The notes: a model not told the origin generated them from the letters alone. A stretch of DNA of 64,000 nt from Acinetobacter colistiniresistens (GCF_000413935.1 NZ_KE340379.1:146248-210247), one strand, 5' to 3'; numbered from the stretch's first letter, positions 36,426 to 45,750 are shown. Numbers and translations: made by a program.

Positions 36426-37244
36426 TTAACGACCATTACGGTTACGACCGCGCGGTGCTTTGGTATTTGGACGGGTTGTGCCATTGGTCTTACGACGTGG
36501 TTTATCTGCTTCGTCAGTTTGCCAGATACGGGTTGTACCACCACCTGCTTTTTTCTTGCCTTTAAATGGTTTTTCACCTTTTTCTTCACGTGCTTTATCT
36601 TTGGCGCGAGAGAAGTGCGGTTTATTATTCGATTTTTTCGCGAAAGAACGACCTTCATAAGGCTTATCGGCTGGAACATCTTTAAAATCTGGATAAAGCA
36701 AAGGTTCGATTTCCAGTTGTTCACCAGGCTGTAAACCTAGTTTAACCAGATCAATTGTACCAATTTGAGTACGAATCAGACGTAAAGTTGGGAAACCCAC
36801 AGCAGCGGTCATACGACGCACTTGACGGTTACGACCTTCGCAGATTTGTAATTCGATCCAAGTCGTTGGAATATTGGCACGGTAACGCACAGGTGGATTA
36901 CGTTCCCATAGCCATTCAGGTTGATCGACTTTACGGGCTTTGGCAGGTAAGGTCATACCATCTGCAAGTTCAATACCCTTTTGCAGTTTTTCAATGGCTT
37001 CTTCTGTGACATCACCATCAACTTGAGCAAGATAAGTCTTATATTTCTTATTGTCTGGATGGGTGATGAATTGATTTAAACCACCATGATCCGTAAGAAA
37101 CATTAAACCTTCAGAGTCTAAATCTAAACGTCCTGCAATACGAAGTTCAGGATCTTTGATAAAACTTGAAACTGTTAAATGTTTTTCATCTTCGCGAAAC
37201 TGTGACAAAACGTCAAAAGGTTTATTAAATACGACAACTTTCAT
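36426..37244 (-). CDS. rluE: 23S rRNA pseudouridine synthase, RluE/RsuA family
   Basis: A 272-residue pseudouridine synthase of the RsuA/RluB/E/F family. VVVFNKPFDVLSQF opens the catalytic domain directly (no S4 domain, as in RluE), GRLDLDSEGLMFLTDHG carries the catalytic Asp, and CEGRNRQVRRMTAAVGFPTLRLIR is the C-terminal family motif. RluE modifies U2457 of 23S rRNA in E. coli. The last 80 or so residues form a Lys/Arg/Gly-rich tail not found in E. coli RluE. The gene lies between the two isocitrate dehydrogenase genes. Confidence 0.88.
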   Translation of the reverse strand: MKVVVFNKPFDVLSQFREDEKHLTVSSFIKDPELRIAGRLDLDSEGLMFLTDHGGLNQFITHPDNKKYKTYLAQVDGDVTEEAIEKLQKGIELADGMTLPAKARKVDQPEWLWERNPPVRYRANIPTTWIELQICEGRNRQVRRMTAAVGFPTLRLIRTQIGTIDLVKLGLQPGEQLEIEPLLYPDFKDVPADKPYEGRSFAKKSNNKPHFSRAKDKAREEKGEKPFKGKKKAGGGTTRIWQTDEADKPRRKTNGTTRPNTKAPRGRNRNGR

Positions 37245-37438
37245 ATGGATATACTACTTTGGCTATGGGCGGCATCATAACAATAAAGGCTTTTATTTAA
37301 TGGGAAAATGTTGTTATTTCCCGTATAAATCTCAAAAAAACCTGTTTTGAACTAAACTGGTTCATGCAATAAAAAACGAAAGTATGCCAGAGAAGGCATA
37401 GACATAATCGCTAAAATACATGAGGGAGAACCTACAAA

Positions 37439-38695
37439 ATGGGTTATCAGAAGATCGTGGTTCCTACGGATGGAGACAAAATCACAGTAAATGCAGATCT
37501 GTCGCTAAATGTTCCAAATCGTCCGATCATTCCTTTTATTGAAGGTGATGGTATTGGTGTGGATATTACACCAGCAATGAAAGCAGTAGTAGATGCCGCT
37601 GTGCTAAAAGCTTACGGTGGCAAACGTTCTATCGAATGGATGGAAGTCTACTGCGGTGAGAAAGCAGACAAAATTTATGGCAACTATATGCCAGAAGAAA
37701 CTTTTGATGCTTTACGCGAGTTTATTATATCAATAAAAGGGCCATTAACCACACCTGTTGGTGGTGGGATTCGTTCTTTAAATGTGGCATTGCGCCAAGA
37801 ACTTGATTTATATGTCTGTGTGCGACCTGTTCGTTGGTTTAAAGGAGTACCTTCACCCGTGAAGCATCCTGAACTGACCGATATGGTGATCTTCCGTGAA
37901 AATTCGGAAGATATCTATGCCGGGATTGAATGGCCAGCAGATTCTCCCGAAGCGAAAAAAGTAATTAAATTTCTGCAAGAAGAAATGGGCGTCACCAAAA
38001 TCCGTTTTCCTAAAGATTGTGGTATCGGGATTAAACCAGTGTCTAAAGAGGGGTCTCAGCGCTTAGTGCGTAAAGCGATTCAGTTTGCAATTGATAATGA
38101 CAAGCCTTCGGTGACCTTGGTGCATAAAGGCAACATTATGAAATACACCGAAGGTGCATTTAAAGAATGGGGTTATGAACTGGCCATAGAACGTTTTGGT
38201 GGTCAGTTATTGGATGGTGGCCCGTGGGTAAAAATTAAAAATCCCAAAAATGGTAAAGACATCATTATTAAAGATGTCATTGCTGATGCGTTCTTGCAGC
38301 AAATTTTAATGCGCCCTGCAGACTACTCGGTGATTGCGACCCTGAACTTAAACGGGGACTATATTTCTGATGCACTGGCGGCAGAAGTGGGTGGAATTGG
38401 AATCGCACCAGGTGCCAATATTGGTGGCGCGATTGCCATGTATGAAGCCACTCACGGCACAGCACCAAAGTATGCGGGGCAAGATAAAGTCAATCCGGGT
38501 TCGATTATCTTGTCTGCTGAAATGATGCTGCGTGACATGGGGTGGACGGAAGCAGCAGATTTCATCATTACGGGTATTTCTGGAGCGATTTCAGCCAAGA
38601 CAGTAACCTATGATTTTGAGCGTCTCATGTCAAATGCAACTTTGCTGCGTTGTTCGCAATTTGCTCAAGCCATTATTGAACATATGAAAGATTAA
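37439..38695 (+). CDS. icd: Dimeric NADP-dependent isocitrate dehydrogenase
   Basis: A 418-residue isocitrate dehydrogenase of the E. coli Icd type. [19 protein letters not shown], the substrate loop [25 protein letters not shown] with the serine that AceK phosphorylates in E. coli, [14 protein letters not shown], and [24 protein letters not shown] are all present. [18 protein letters not shown] contains the NADP-binding region. It is a TCA-cycle enzyme. GAGGGAG lies upstream of the ATG. It is divergent from the rluE gene. Confidence 0.95.
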   Translation: MGYQKIVVPTDGDKITVNADLSLNVPNRPIIPFIEGDGIGVDITPAMKAVVDAAVLKAYGGKRSIEWMEVYCGEKADKIYGNYMPEETFDALREFIISIKGPLTTPVGGGIRSLNVALRQELDLYVCVRPVRWFKGVPSPVKHPELTDMVIFRENSEDIYAGIEWPADSPEAKKVIKFLQEEMGVTKIRFPKDCGIGIKPVSKEGSQRLVRKAIQFAIDNDKPSVTLVHKGNIMKYTEGAFKEWGYELAIERFGGQLLDGGPWVKIKNPKNGKDIIIKDVIADAFLQQILMRPADYSVIATLNLNGDYISDALAAEVGGIGIAPGANIGGAIAMYEATHGTAPKYAGQDKVNPGSIILSAEMMLRDMGWTEAADFIITGISGAISAKTVTYDFERLMSNATLLRCSQFAQAIIEHMKD

Positions 38696-38709
38696 TTTTC
38701 ACTTGCAGA

Positions 38710-38735
38710 GAAAGGGCGGTTATACCGCTCTTTTT
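38710..38735 (+). terminator. Terminator after icd
   Basis: GGGCGGT and ACCGCTC pair (one G-T pair) around a short loop and are followed by TTTTT, 15 bases past the icd stop. Confidence 0.7.
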
Positions 38736-38829
38736 ATTTTTAAATGAGTGAACGAAGTCGTATTAAAACAATATACAAAAATGCAGCTATCGCATATGTT
38801 AGGGTTTTATAAAATAAAATCTGGGTAGC

Positions 38830-39450
38830 ATGGCAGAACGAAAATATGGTGAGGCTGCACCTAAAACGACAGAAACATTCTCTAGCTTGGACTGGTATGG
38901 ACAAGAGCTGAATAATCAAAAATATGAAAAGGTACTCTTTGTTGATTTGGATCTGTCAGAAGCACAAAGCACAGGGGCTATTTTTAATGAATGCACATTT
39001 CGACAAGCACGGTTTAATGCATCTGTTCATCAAAGCAGTGCATTTTTAAACTGTACTTTTATCTCGTGTAATTTCTTTGACAGTAAATTTACCGACTGTA
39101 AATTTGTTGGAAGTATGTTCAGTGATTGTCAGTTTCATTATATGCGAGTTGAAGATAGTGATTGGGCTTTTGTGGGATTGCCTGGTGAAGATTTAGAAAA
39201 GGCTGCATTTTTAAGAACCCGTTTAAGAGAAGCAGATTTGACCGGAGCTCGTTGCCAAGGCAGTTCAATCCGAGATAGTGATTTATCTGGGGCGTGGTTA
39301 CACCGCGCAGATTTTACAGCATGTGATTTAAGGGGAAGTGACCTGAGTGCCTTGGATCCGAAAGAGTCACAAATTAAGGATGCAATTATTCAACTTGATC
39401 AAACCTTGGTGATTGCAGAAAATTTGGGCTTTGATGTCAGGCTCGATTGA
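38830..39450 (+). CDS. Pentapeptide-repeat protein
   Basis: A 206-residue protein. From about residue 33 onward it shows tandem A(D/N)LXX-like pentapeptides: DLDLSEAQSTGAIFNECTF, NCTFISCNFFDSKFTDCKF, then a break around EDSDWAFVGLPGEDLEK, then READLTGARCQGSSIRDSDL and HRADFTACDLRGSDLS. Such repeats fold as a right-handed quadrilateral beta-helix. Qnr proteins, which shield DNA gyrase from quinolones, have this two-block plan, near 215 residues, and also end in a small C-terminal helix. Whether this one binds gyrase cannot be told from sequence. It has no signal peptide. Confidence 0.85.
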   Translation: MAERKYGEAAPKTTETFSSLDWYGQELNNQKYEKVLFVDLDLSEAQSTGAIFNECTFRQARFNASVHQSSAFLNCTFISCNFFDSKFTDCKFVGSMFSDCQFHYMRVEDSDWAFVGLPGEDLEKAAFLRTRLREADLTGARCQGSSIRDSDLSGAWLHRADFTACDLRGSDLSALDPKESQIKDAIIQLDQTLVIAENLGFDVRLD

Positions 39451-39470
39451 GTTGCTGTGTAATGGTGCTG

Positions 39471-39504
39471 ATAAAAATGAGTGGGGTGTACCACTCATTT
39501 TTAT
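39471..39504. terminator. Bidirectional terminator after the pentapeptide-repeat gene
   Basis: ATAAAAATGAGTGG and CCACTCATTTTTAT form a perfect 14-base stem with a GGTGTA loop, between two convergent genes. Confidence 0.85.
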
Positions 39505-39530
39505 GGGAGATAAAATCAGTTTTCTTTAGG

Positions 39531-39695
39531 CTAGTACAGATAGAGTCGGATAAAAGGTACCAATTGTTCGCCAATCACGATACCCAATAAACCCAGTAAT
39601 GCAACAATTGGTGGTGCGGGAGCTTTCACATCAAGGAGGTAATACAGCACGCCAACCAATACACCGACAGCCAGCGACAATAAATAAATCTTCAT
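39531..39695 (-). CDS. XapX-domain small membrane protein
   Basis: A 54-residue protein starting MKIYLLSLAVGVLVGVLYY and ending in TAG at 39531-39533. Two hydrophobic helices flank a proline-rich turn (DVKAPAPPIVALLGLLGIVIGEQ), the XapX/DUF1427 pattern. Function is unknown in the family. The ATG is 12 bases past the stop of the DJ-1/PfpI gene on the same strand, so they are probably one operon. It is too short for ordinary ORF cut-offs. Confidence 0.85.
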   Translation of the reverse strand: MKIYLLSLAVGVLVGVLYYLLDVKAPAPPIVALLGLLGIVIGEQLVPFIRLYLY

Positions 39696-39707
39696 ATTTG
39701 GCAGGTC

Positions 39708-40319
39708 TTAGTCCACTTTTGCTTTGCAGAAAGGGTCAATTTTAGGATTACTGTTCCAGATGTATTCAGCTTCTTCCGCGCAAAGTTGTGCAACCTTTTC
39801 ACCTTGAGTGTTGTGAATAAAGGCAAGGGTCATATCCATACCTGCACTCACACCTGATGAAGTATAGAATTTTCCATCAATTACCCAACGGGCTTGGGCT
39901 TGCCATAACACTTGGTCATTGAGTTTTTGTACAAACTCGAATGCCATTTTATTTGATGTTGCTTTAAGGCCATTTAAAAGACCTGTCGCTGCAACTAATG
40001 AACTGCCTGTACAAATCGTGAGTACGTGTGCACTTTGGGTTGCTAAAGTTTTAAGCTCATCAAGAAACTGCTGGTTATTAATCAGTTCAAATGTCACGAT
40101 CCCCCCCGGAATCAATAGAATACTTTGTGCATTGGTTTCAATTTCACTAAAAGCTTGGGTTTGGATGCAGACACCATGTTTATTGGAAACCAAGCCACCA
40201 TTTAGGCTATAAAACTGCACTTGGTAGTGCGCTTGCAATAAGCCAAACAACTCGACCGGGCCCATGATGTCGAGGGTTTCAAAATCTTCAAAGACGATGG
40301 CATTAACGGGGATACGCAT
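39708..40319 (-). CDS. DJ-1/PfpI-family protein
   Basis: A 203-residue class I glutamine amidotransferase-like protein. IVFEDFETLDIMGPVELF opens the fold, ILLIPGGIVTFEL is the second block, and LTICTGSSLVAATGLLNG carries the nucleophile-elbow Cys. EFVQKLNDQVLWQAQARWVIDGKFYTSSGVSAGMDM matches the isonitrile hydratase/AraC-associated branch, without a helix-turn-helix domain. Reaction unknown; candidates are isonitrile hydratase or glyoxalase III-like activity. The frame extends to GTG at 40331, but ATG at 40319 follows GAGA with good spacing. The XapX gene lies just downstream. Confidence 0.85.
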   Translation of the reverse strand: MRIPVNAIVFEDFETLDIMGPVELFGLLQAHYQVQFYSLNGGLVSNKHGVCIQTQAFSEIETNAQSILLIPGGIVTFELINNQQFLDELKTLATQSAHVLTICTGSSLVAATGLLNGLKATSNKMAFEFVQKLNDQVLWQAQARWVIDGKFYTSSGVSAGMDMTLAFIHNTQGEKVAQLCAEEAEYIWNSNPKIDPFCKAKVD

Positions 40320-40592
40320 TGCTTTTCTCACTTGTTTAATCTGCGTAATACCATAGAGAGCTGCAAATTTTTTATTGTGAATATTCTGTATGGCTTATTT
40401 TGAATTATGCTAAATCAGTGGACTTTTGGCCTGATCTGTTAGCAAGCGGAACATGTTTTTAGCTTAAATTTTAAACATTTAAGCTGATTGAATTAGAAAA
40501 ACAGTGGTGTATCGTAAATTTAGAAAAATCTGTATCTATCATTTCTAGACCAGATGTTCAAAATAACTGGAAAATAGAGAGAGTGTTGTGTC

Positions 40593-41411
40593 ATGAAGAT
40601 GTATCAAATTGATGCTTTTACCCAAGAATTATTTAAAGGAAATCCAGCCGCAGTTATCGTTGTGGATGAATGGTTAGATGACCATTTGATGCAGAATATT
40701 GCGATGGAAAATAATTTATCAGAGACTGCATTTGTCAGAACACTTGATGACAGTAATTATGAGATTCGCTGGTTTTCTCCACTGGATGAGGTGGCTTTTT
40801 GTGGGCATGCGACTTTAGCCAGTGCTTTTGTACTGTTTAAAGATTTCACTCAAGCAACAACCATTCAGTTCCATGTGCGCGAGCTCGGAATTTTTATTGT
40901 CAGCCAAGCTGCTGATGGCAAAATCAAAATGAACTTTCCAATTCGAAAAGCTGAATTAGTCTCTGATTTTCCTCAGGAACTACGTGAAGGGCTGACGAAA
41001 CCATTTAAAGCTGTCTATCGTAATGCTCAAGCTTATATTGTTGAATATGAAACCGTGCAGGATGTATTGGATGAACAACCTGATCTGGAAAAATTAAAAC
41101 AACTCGGCAAGATTCGTACAGCAATTACTGCTTCACAGCCTGATGTTGCAATTACCGCACGCGGCGAAGGAACGTTTGATTGCGTTTCTCGTTATTTTGC
41201 ACCAGCAATTGGCATTGATGAGGATCCAGTGACGGGGTCGATTCATACAGCAATTGTTCCGCTTTGGGCAGATAAATTAAACAAGAAACAATTGGTGGCT
41301 TTTCAAGCTTCTGCACGTGGCGGGATTCTGGACTGCGTGATTGAATCTGAACAGCGTATTGAAATTTCAGGCTATGCAAAATTATATATGCAAGCTGAAT
41401 TGCTAATCTGA
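40593..41411 (+). CDS. PhzF-family isomerase/epimerase-like protein
   Basis: A 272-residue PhzF-like protein of two similar diaminopimelate-epimerase-type halves. YQIDAFTQELFKGNPAAVIVVDE, NNLSETAFVR (the Glu equivalent to the PhzF catalytic base), EIRWFSPLDEVAFCGHATLA, FDCVSRYFAPAIGIDEDPVTGSIHT and ARGGILDC are family blocks. PhzF itself acts in phenazine synthesis, but no phenazine genes are nearby, and most chromosomal homologues have no known substrate. GAGAGAG precedes the ATG. Confidence 0.9.
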   Translation: MKMYQIDAFTQELFKGNPAAVIVVDEWLDDHLMQNIAMENNLSETAFVRTLDDSNYEIRWFSPLDEVAFCGHATLASAFVLFKDFTQATTIQFHVRELGIFIVSQAADGKIKMNFPIRKAELVSDFPQELREGLTKPFKAVYRNAQAYIVEYETVQDVLDEQPDLEKLKQLGKIRTAITASQPDVAITARGEGTFDCVSRYFAPAIGIDEDPVTGSIHTAIVPLWADKLNKKQLVAFQASARGGILDCVIESEQRIEISGYAKLYMQAELLI

Positions 41412-41442
41412 TTTTTAGCTTAAATTGTGCAAAAACAAAGAT

Positions 41443-41470
41443 AAAAGCTGTTTAAATAAACAGCTTTTTT
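41443..41470 (+). terminator. Terminator after the PhzF-like gene
   Basis: AAAAGCTGTTT and AAACAGCTTTT pair perfectly around AAAT and are followed by more T. Confidence 0.85.
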
Positions 41471-41555
41471 CAAAACATAACTATTAAAAATGCGAATCGT
41501 TCTCTACTATAGCTTGACGTTTTTATTTAAATCACCAAAATTACTTGGATAAATT

Positions 41556-44324
41556 ATGTTAATGCGGTTTAAGCAGCTTACTCTCTCTCTTTGTTTGATC
41601 GGGTTGAGTGCGACGTCTTGGTCTCAGACAGTACTCGTAAAAAGTGAAAAAAATATCGAAGAATATAAATTAGATAATGGTTTTCGTGTAATTCTTGCGC
41701 CAAATGATAAAGAAAACAAAGTCTATGTAAATACGGTTTATTTTACGGGTTCACTGAATGACCCGAAGGGTAAAGGCGGTCTGGCACATCTATTGGAACA
41801 TTTGGCTTTTAAAGGCACGCAGAATGTGAAGGGCGATGAGTTCCAGCGTCGCCTAGATCAATTTACCCTGATGACCAATGCCAGCACCGATTACTACTCG
41901 ACTAAATATTTAAATATTGTTCGTCCTGAAAAGAATGCACTGAATGAAATTCTGTACCTCGAATCTGAGCGTATGGACAAATTGGTGCTACAAGAAAAAT
42001 TTGTGCCTTCTGAAATTGAGATCGTAAAACGTGAACGTGAAATCCGTATGGATCAACCTTTTGCGGTATTGATGGATCAAATGTGGAAAGCCGCTTATGG
42101 CAACCAATATTTGGGTCGTTTGCCGATTGGTGATCTACCCGAGCTAAAGTCCATTCAGCTGAATGAATTGAATCAGTTTTATAAAACTTGGTATGCGCCG
42201 AATAATGCGGTGATGGTGATTTCGGGTAAATTTGATAAGACCGAAGTGCTGAATAAGATTGATCAATATTTTAGTCCAATTCCAGCACGTGCCGTACCTG
42301 CTCAAGTGCAAGTGCCTGTTCTGGATTCAAGCAAAATTGAACAGCGCCAATTTACCGTGCAAAAGGGCAGTGATTTAGCCAAATTCCACATCTATATGAA
42401 TGGTAAAAATACCAAGCTGCAGCCTGCTTTAGCATTGGCACCTGCATTATATACCATGCAACCCAGCGGCATCTTGTATAAGAGTATGGTGGAGACGGGG
42501 ATTAGTACCGCAGTGCAGTCAACCACATGGTTAGATCAAGATTTTAATTTGGTGTTTATGGGGGCAATTTATGCACCGAATCATGATGCCAAAAAGGTCA
42601 ATGATGCACTCACGGCGGGTGTAGAGAATAGTCACGAATTTAGTGAGGCTGAGTTACAACGGATTAAAAATATCACGCAAAATGATGCGGATACCATTAT
42701 GAATGATGCGGTGGCGTTAGGATCACGTCTGAGTGATTATGCTGTTTCATCTCATGGTCAATGGGATCAGTACTTTAAAGATTTACAATCAGTTAAAGAT
42801 TTAAAATTAAAAGATGCCAATCAAAACTTAAAAGAATTTTTAGTGGCATCACATCGTATTTCAGGTGATATTTTGCCAACACCTGAAGATCAGAAGAAAG
42901 CGATGACGCTAAAAGCTGATAATCAGCCAAAAACGCTAGATCAAAGTGTGGAAAAGCCTGAACCGTTAAAGGATGCCAGTGTTTATCAGCAGGAAGTCAG
43001 CCAGTTTATGACGCAGTCTGCTCAGCAATTGCAAAAGAATGAGCAGAAAATTCAGCGTGGCGAGTTGAAGAATGGTATTCGCTACGCGCTATTCCCAACG
43101 CCTACACGTGATGATAAAACCTATGCCACCATTAGTTTAGATTTTGGTGATGAAAAAGCATTATTTGGCAAAGGTGTGACCTTAGATTTAACCAGTTATT
43201 TGATGTTACGTGGATCTGAAAAGCATACTTTGCAAGAAATTACGGATAAAGCTATTGCTGCAAGTGGTGGGGCGTCTGTCAGTTCGAATGGCAATGGTTT
43301 TACCATTGTGATTCAGGCGAAGAAAGACAAGTTTGAAGATTTCTTCAATTTTATTGTGGATGTGGTTAAACAACCAAAATTTTCGAAAACTGAATTTGAT
43401 CTGGCAAAAAATCAGAGCTTATCGGTATTGGATCGTCCGTATACAGAACCTGCGGTTGTGTCATCGATGACTTTATCTAAAATTCTGGAAATCTATAAAC
43501 CAGGGGATATCCGTTATCACTTTGAACCTGAACTGGCGAAAAAGCAGATTAGTGAAGTCACTCAGCCACAAGTTAAACAGTTCTATGACCAATTCTTTGT
43601 GACGAATCATGCCCAAATCGCTGTGACAGGTGATTTTGATGCCAAGAAAATGCAGAAGACCTTACAAAAGGCTTTTGGTTCTTGGAAAGCAAAGCAACCG
43701 TTCACAAAAGTGACAGGTCAATATACGGTGTATAAGACGCAGAAAGTACATGCTTTATCGGAACAGCGTGAATTTGGTAGCTATCAAAGTGTCTTGGCTC
43801 TACCTGTAGGATCGTATAACAAAGATGCACCGGCTTTGATTATCCTGAGTCATATCTTGGGGAACTCGCAACTCTCATCGCGTTTGGCACAAGAGTTACG
43901 TGAGAAGAACGCCTTGGTATATGGCTTTGGTAGTGGCTTAGATCTTGATCCAGATATTGATGATGGTACTTTGAGTATCACTGCCAATTACACTTCTGGT
44001 CGCTCTGAGCAAGTCTCGCAATCAGTACATAAGGTATTGAATGAGTTACTGAGCAAAGGCGTGACTGAGCAGGAAGTGGAAGCTGCGAAAGCCGATATCA
44101 TGAAAAAACGTGTGACCGCTTTAGAGGACGAGCGCAATATTCATGGCATGCTCACGGGGCAGTTAGAGCGTAACAAGACTTTGTTGGATCGTGCTGAGCG
44201 AGATCAAGAACTTGCGAAACTGACCAAAGAAGATGTGAATGCGGCGATCAAGAAATACATCAAACTTGATCAGTTTGTCGAAGTCATGGCTGACCAATAT
44301 GGTCAAGCACAAGACTTGAAATAA
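41556..44324 (+). CDS. M16-family zinc peptidase, two-unit fused form
   Basis: A 922-residue exported peptidase. Signal peptide 1-24 (SATSWSQ). The first M16 unit has the inverted zinc motif HLLEHLAFKGT (HxxEH) with the downstream Glu region around EIVKRERE. The second unit from about residue 495 (GELKNGIRYALFPTPT) lacks HxxEH, as expected for the inactive half of a pitrilysin-like clamshell. Full-length fused M16 enzymes degrade small peptides in the periplasm. The Met at residue 3 is an alternative start. Confidence 0.92.
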   Translation: MLMRFKQLTLSLCLIGLSATSWSQTVLVKSEKNIEEYKLDNGFRVILAPNDKENKVYVNTVYFTGSLNDPKGKGGLAHLLEHLAFKGTQNVKGDEFQRRLDQFTLMTNASTDYYSTKYLNIVRPEKNALNEILYLESERMDKLVLQEKFVPSEIEIVKREREIRMDQPFAVLMDQMWKAAYGNQYLGRLPIGDLPELKSIQLNELNQFYKTWYAPNNAVMVISGKFDKTEVLNKIDQYFSPIPARAVPAQVQVPVLDSSKIEQRQFTVQKGSDLAKFHIYMNGKNTKLQPALALAPALYTMQPSGILYKSMVETGISTAVQSTTWLDQDFNLVFMGAIYAPNHDAKKVNDALTAGVENSHEFSEAELQRIKNITQNDADTIMNDAVALGSRLSDYAVSSHGQWDQYFKDLQSVKDLKLKDANQNLKEFLVASHRISGDILPTPEDQKKAMTLKADNQPKTLDQSVEKPEPLKDASVYQQEVSQFMTQSAQQLQKNEQKIQRGELKNGIRYALFPTPTRDDKTYATISLDFGDEKALFGKGVTLDLTSYLMLRGSEKHTLQEITDKAIAASGGASVSSNGNGFTIVIQAKKDKFEDFFNFIVDVVKQPKFSKTEFDLAKNQSLSVLDRPYTEPAVVSSMTLSKILEIYKPGDIRYHFEPELAKKQISEVTQPQVKQFYDQFFVTNHAQIAVTGDFDAKKMQKTLQKAFGSWKAKQPFTKVTGQYTVYKTQKVHALSEQREFGSYQSVLALPVGSYNKDAPALIILSHILGNSQLSSRLAQELREKNALVYGFGSGLDLDPDIDDGTLSITANYTSGRSEQVSQSVHKVLNELLSKGVTEQEVEAAKADIMKKRVTALEDERNIHGMLTGQLERNKTLLDRAERDQELAKLTKEDVNAAIKKYIKLDQFVEVMADQYGQAQDLK

Positions 44325-44335
44325 ATCATAAAAAG

Positions 44336-44358
44336 AAAGCCACCGATGAGGTGGCTTT
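44336..44358. terminator. Terminator after the M16 peptidase gene
   Basis: AAAGCCACC and GGTGGCTTT pair around GATGA, with T-runs following. It is shared with the convergent DUF3144 gene. Confidence 0.85.
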
Positions 44359-44373
44359 TTTTATTGGAGATAA

Positions 44374-44757
44374 TCAGTGATCATGTTTATGCGCATGAAA
44401 ATCTTCGTTCTTACGGAAACGTAAGTAGTTTTCAAACTGTTCACAGTATTCGTCAAAGTTATCTTCCAGCATCATTTGAAATTGTTGCAGCAGATAAGAC
44501 ATCACTTGCTCTTTGGCAGCACGCATTTCTTCGCCATCTTTAAAGTTATTGGCTGCGACCCAAGTATTAAAACGGGCAGTGGCGAATAACATGGCTGCAC
44601 TAACTTGACCACGTAATTCTTCTGGTTTGGCTTGTTGACCTTTAGGCGGTCGGCAGAAATCATTGGCAAGTTTAATAAACTCATCTGCACGCTCAAAAAA
44701 GACGGCATTTAAAGCTTCTTCTTCCGTCACATCTGTGGCATTAATTTTTTGAGACAT
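44374..44757 (-). CDS. DUF3144-like hypothetical protein
   Basis: A 127-residue soluble helical protein. AVFFERADEFIKLANDFCR, EELRGQVSAAMLFATARFNTWVAA and YCEQFENYLRFRKN match the short conserved DUF3144 family as I remember it. Function unknown. The tail HAHKHDH is His-rich. The frame is open to 44886, but ATG at 44757 has GGGA upstream and is clearly the better start. It is divergent from the next gene. Confidence 0.8.
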   Translation of the reverse strand: MSQKINATDVTEEEALNAVFFERADEFIKLANDFCRPPKGQQAKPEELRGQVSAAMLFATARFNTWVAANNFKDGEEMRAAKEQVMSYLLQQFQMMLEDNFDEYCEQFENYLRFRKNEDFHAHKHDH

Positions 44758-44862
44758 GGTTTTTCCCAGCGACAAGTTAAGACACATTATTATAGACAAA
44801 GCCTTGTCGAAACTAAACCTTTGCCTTAACCTAAAATAGCCTAAGCAATTAGAATAACCACT

Positions 44863-45495
44863 ATGCAAGATGCAATCGCGATTCAAAGCTTAAAAACGGA
44901 TATTGCTTTATTACGTCAGCATATTTATCCACCCCAATATTTAGAGCATGTCGAAGGCTTGCCCATTTATTATGGGCTGAAAGAGGATGTAGATGAGTAT
45001 TATCGGCAGTGGCAACCGCTGATTGAAAGAGCACAACAGTTATGTCAGCCTTTTATGGAAGACGAAATTGTGGATGCGATTCACTTACCCAGTCACTTAA
45101 ATCTGCCGCTTTTTTTCTTTCATGTGGATCGGATTCGGATCAATAAAACCCGTGCCAAAGAGTCTAAAACTTTTCGCGGCGTGGCGGCTTTGTTAGAAAA
45201 ATGTGGCCAGTTTGAGACCGATCAAATTTTTGCGATGCAAGAATGGTTAGGCAGTGACGATACCGCTGCCTTAGTTGCACATCGTGAATTTATTGATTTA
45301 CGCACCTATGTATTTCAGCATGGGCAAAGTGACTATACCCGTACCCGGTTTTATATGAATGGCGTGATTTTGAGTGTGGAACCGCATTTTAAATTGGTGG
45401 ATGCACGGGACAAGCCACGTAAGCAGCGTAATGATAGTTATAGTGATCCGATTGCAGATAATGGTACGTGGAAGATTTTTGGGAAATATCGCTAA
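44863..45495 (+). CDS. Conserved hypothetical protein, 210 aa
   Basis: Not recognised. A 210-residue soluble protein with mixed helix and strand: HIYPPQYLEHVEGLPIYYG near the start, NLPLFFFHVDRIRINKTRAKE in the middle and a charged C-terminus (DARDKPRKQRNDSYSDP). No signal peptide, membrane segment or catalytic signature was found. Codon use looks like its neighbours. Confidence 0.7.
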   Translation: MQDAIAIQSLKTDIALLRQHIYPPQYLEHVEGLPIYYGLKEDVDEYYRQWQPLIERAQQLCQPFMEDEIVDAIHLPSHLNLPLFFFHVDRIRINKTRAKESKTFRGVAALLEKCGQFETDQIFAMQEWLGSDDTAALVAHREFIDLRTYVFQHGQSDYTRTRFYMNGVILSVEPHFKLVDARDKPRKQRNDSYSDPIADNGTWKIFGKYR

Positions 45496-45615
45496 ATGAT
45501 TTAAGCTCAATATGGAGATATTATCTGCCTGCTAAAGAACTAATTTTCATTTTCCGTTAAGGTGAGCAAGACCTCAAAAATTATGAATAACCTAATACCT
45601 TTTGTATAGGTGGTG

Positions 45616-45729
45616 CCTTACTTTTGACTGGGCAAAAGTAACAAAACCCCTCTGTTAAGCTGATGGCACATCCTTGATGCCACAGCTTAACGGCGGCATC
45701 CATGCCGCCATCACGATAACAGAGTAAGG
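45616..45729. repeat. Multi-hairpin palindromic intergenic element
   Basis: A 114-base structured block. The ends CCTTAC (45616-45621) and GTAAGG (45724-45729) are complementary, and CTCTGTTA (45650-45657) pairs with TAACAGAG (45717-45724). Inside are three hairpins: TACTTTTG/CAAAAGTA (45619-45640), GTTAAGCTG-a-TGGCA with TGCCACAGCTTAAC (45654-45691), and GGCGGCAT/ATGCCGCC (45692-45709). It has no coding frame and is denser in GC than its surroundings. It looks like a mobile or amplified intergenic repeat, but copy number cannot be seen in one window. Confidence 0.65.
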
Positions 45730-45750
45730 TGGTTTCTCCTTGCGGCGTTA

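Noticed and set aside
45616..45729. Interpreting the palindromic block as a tRNA or a CRISPR repeat
   Set aside because: No cloverleaf with a T-loop or CCA end, and no regularly spaced identical units.
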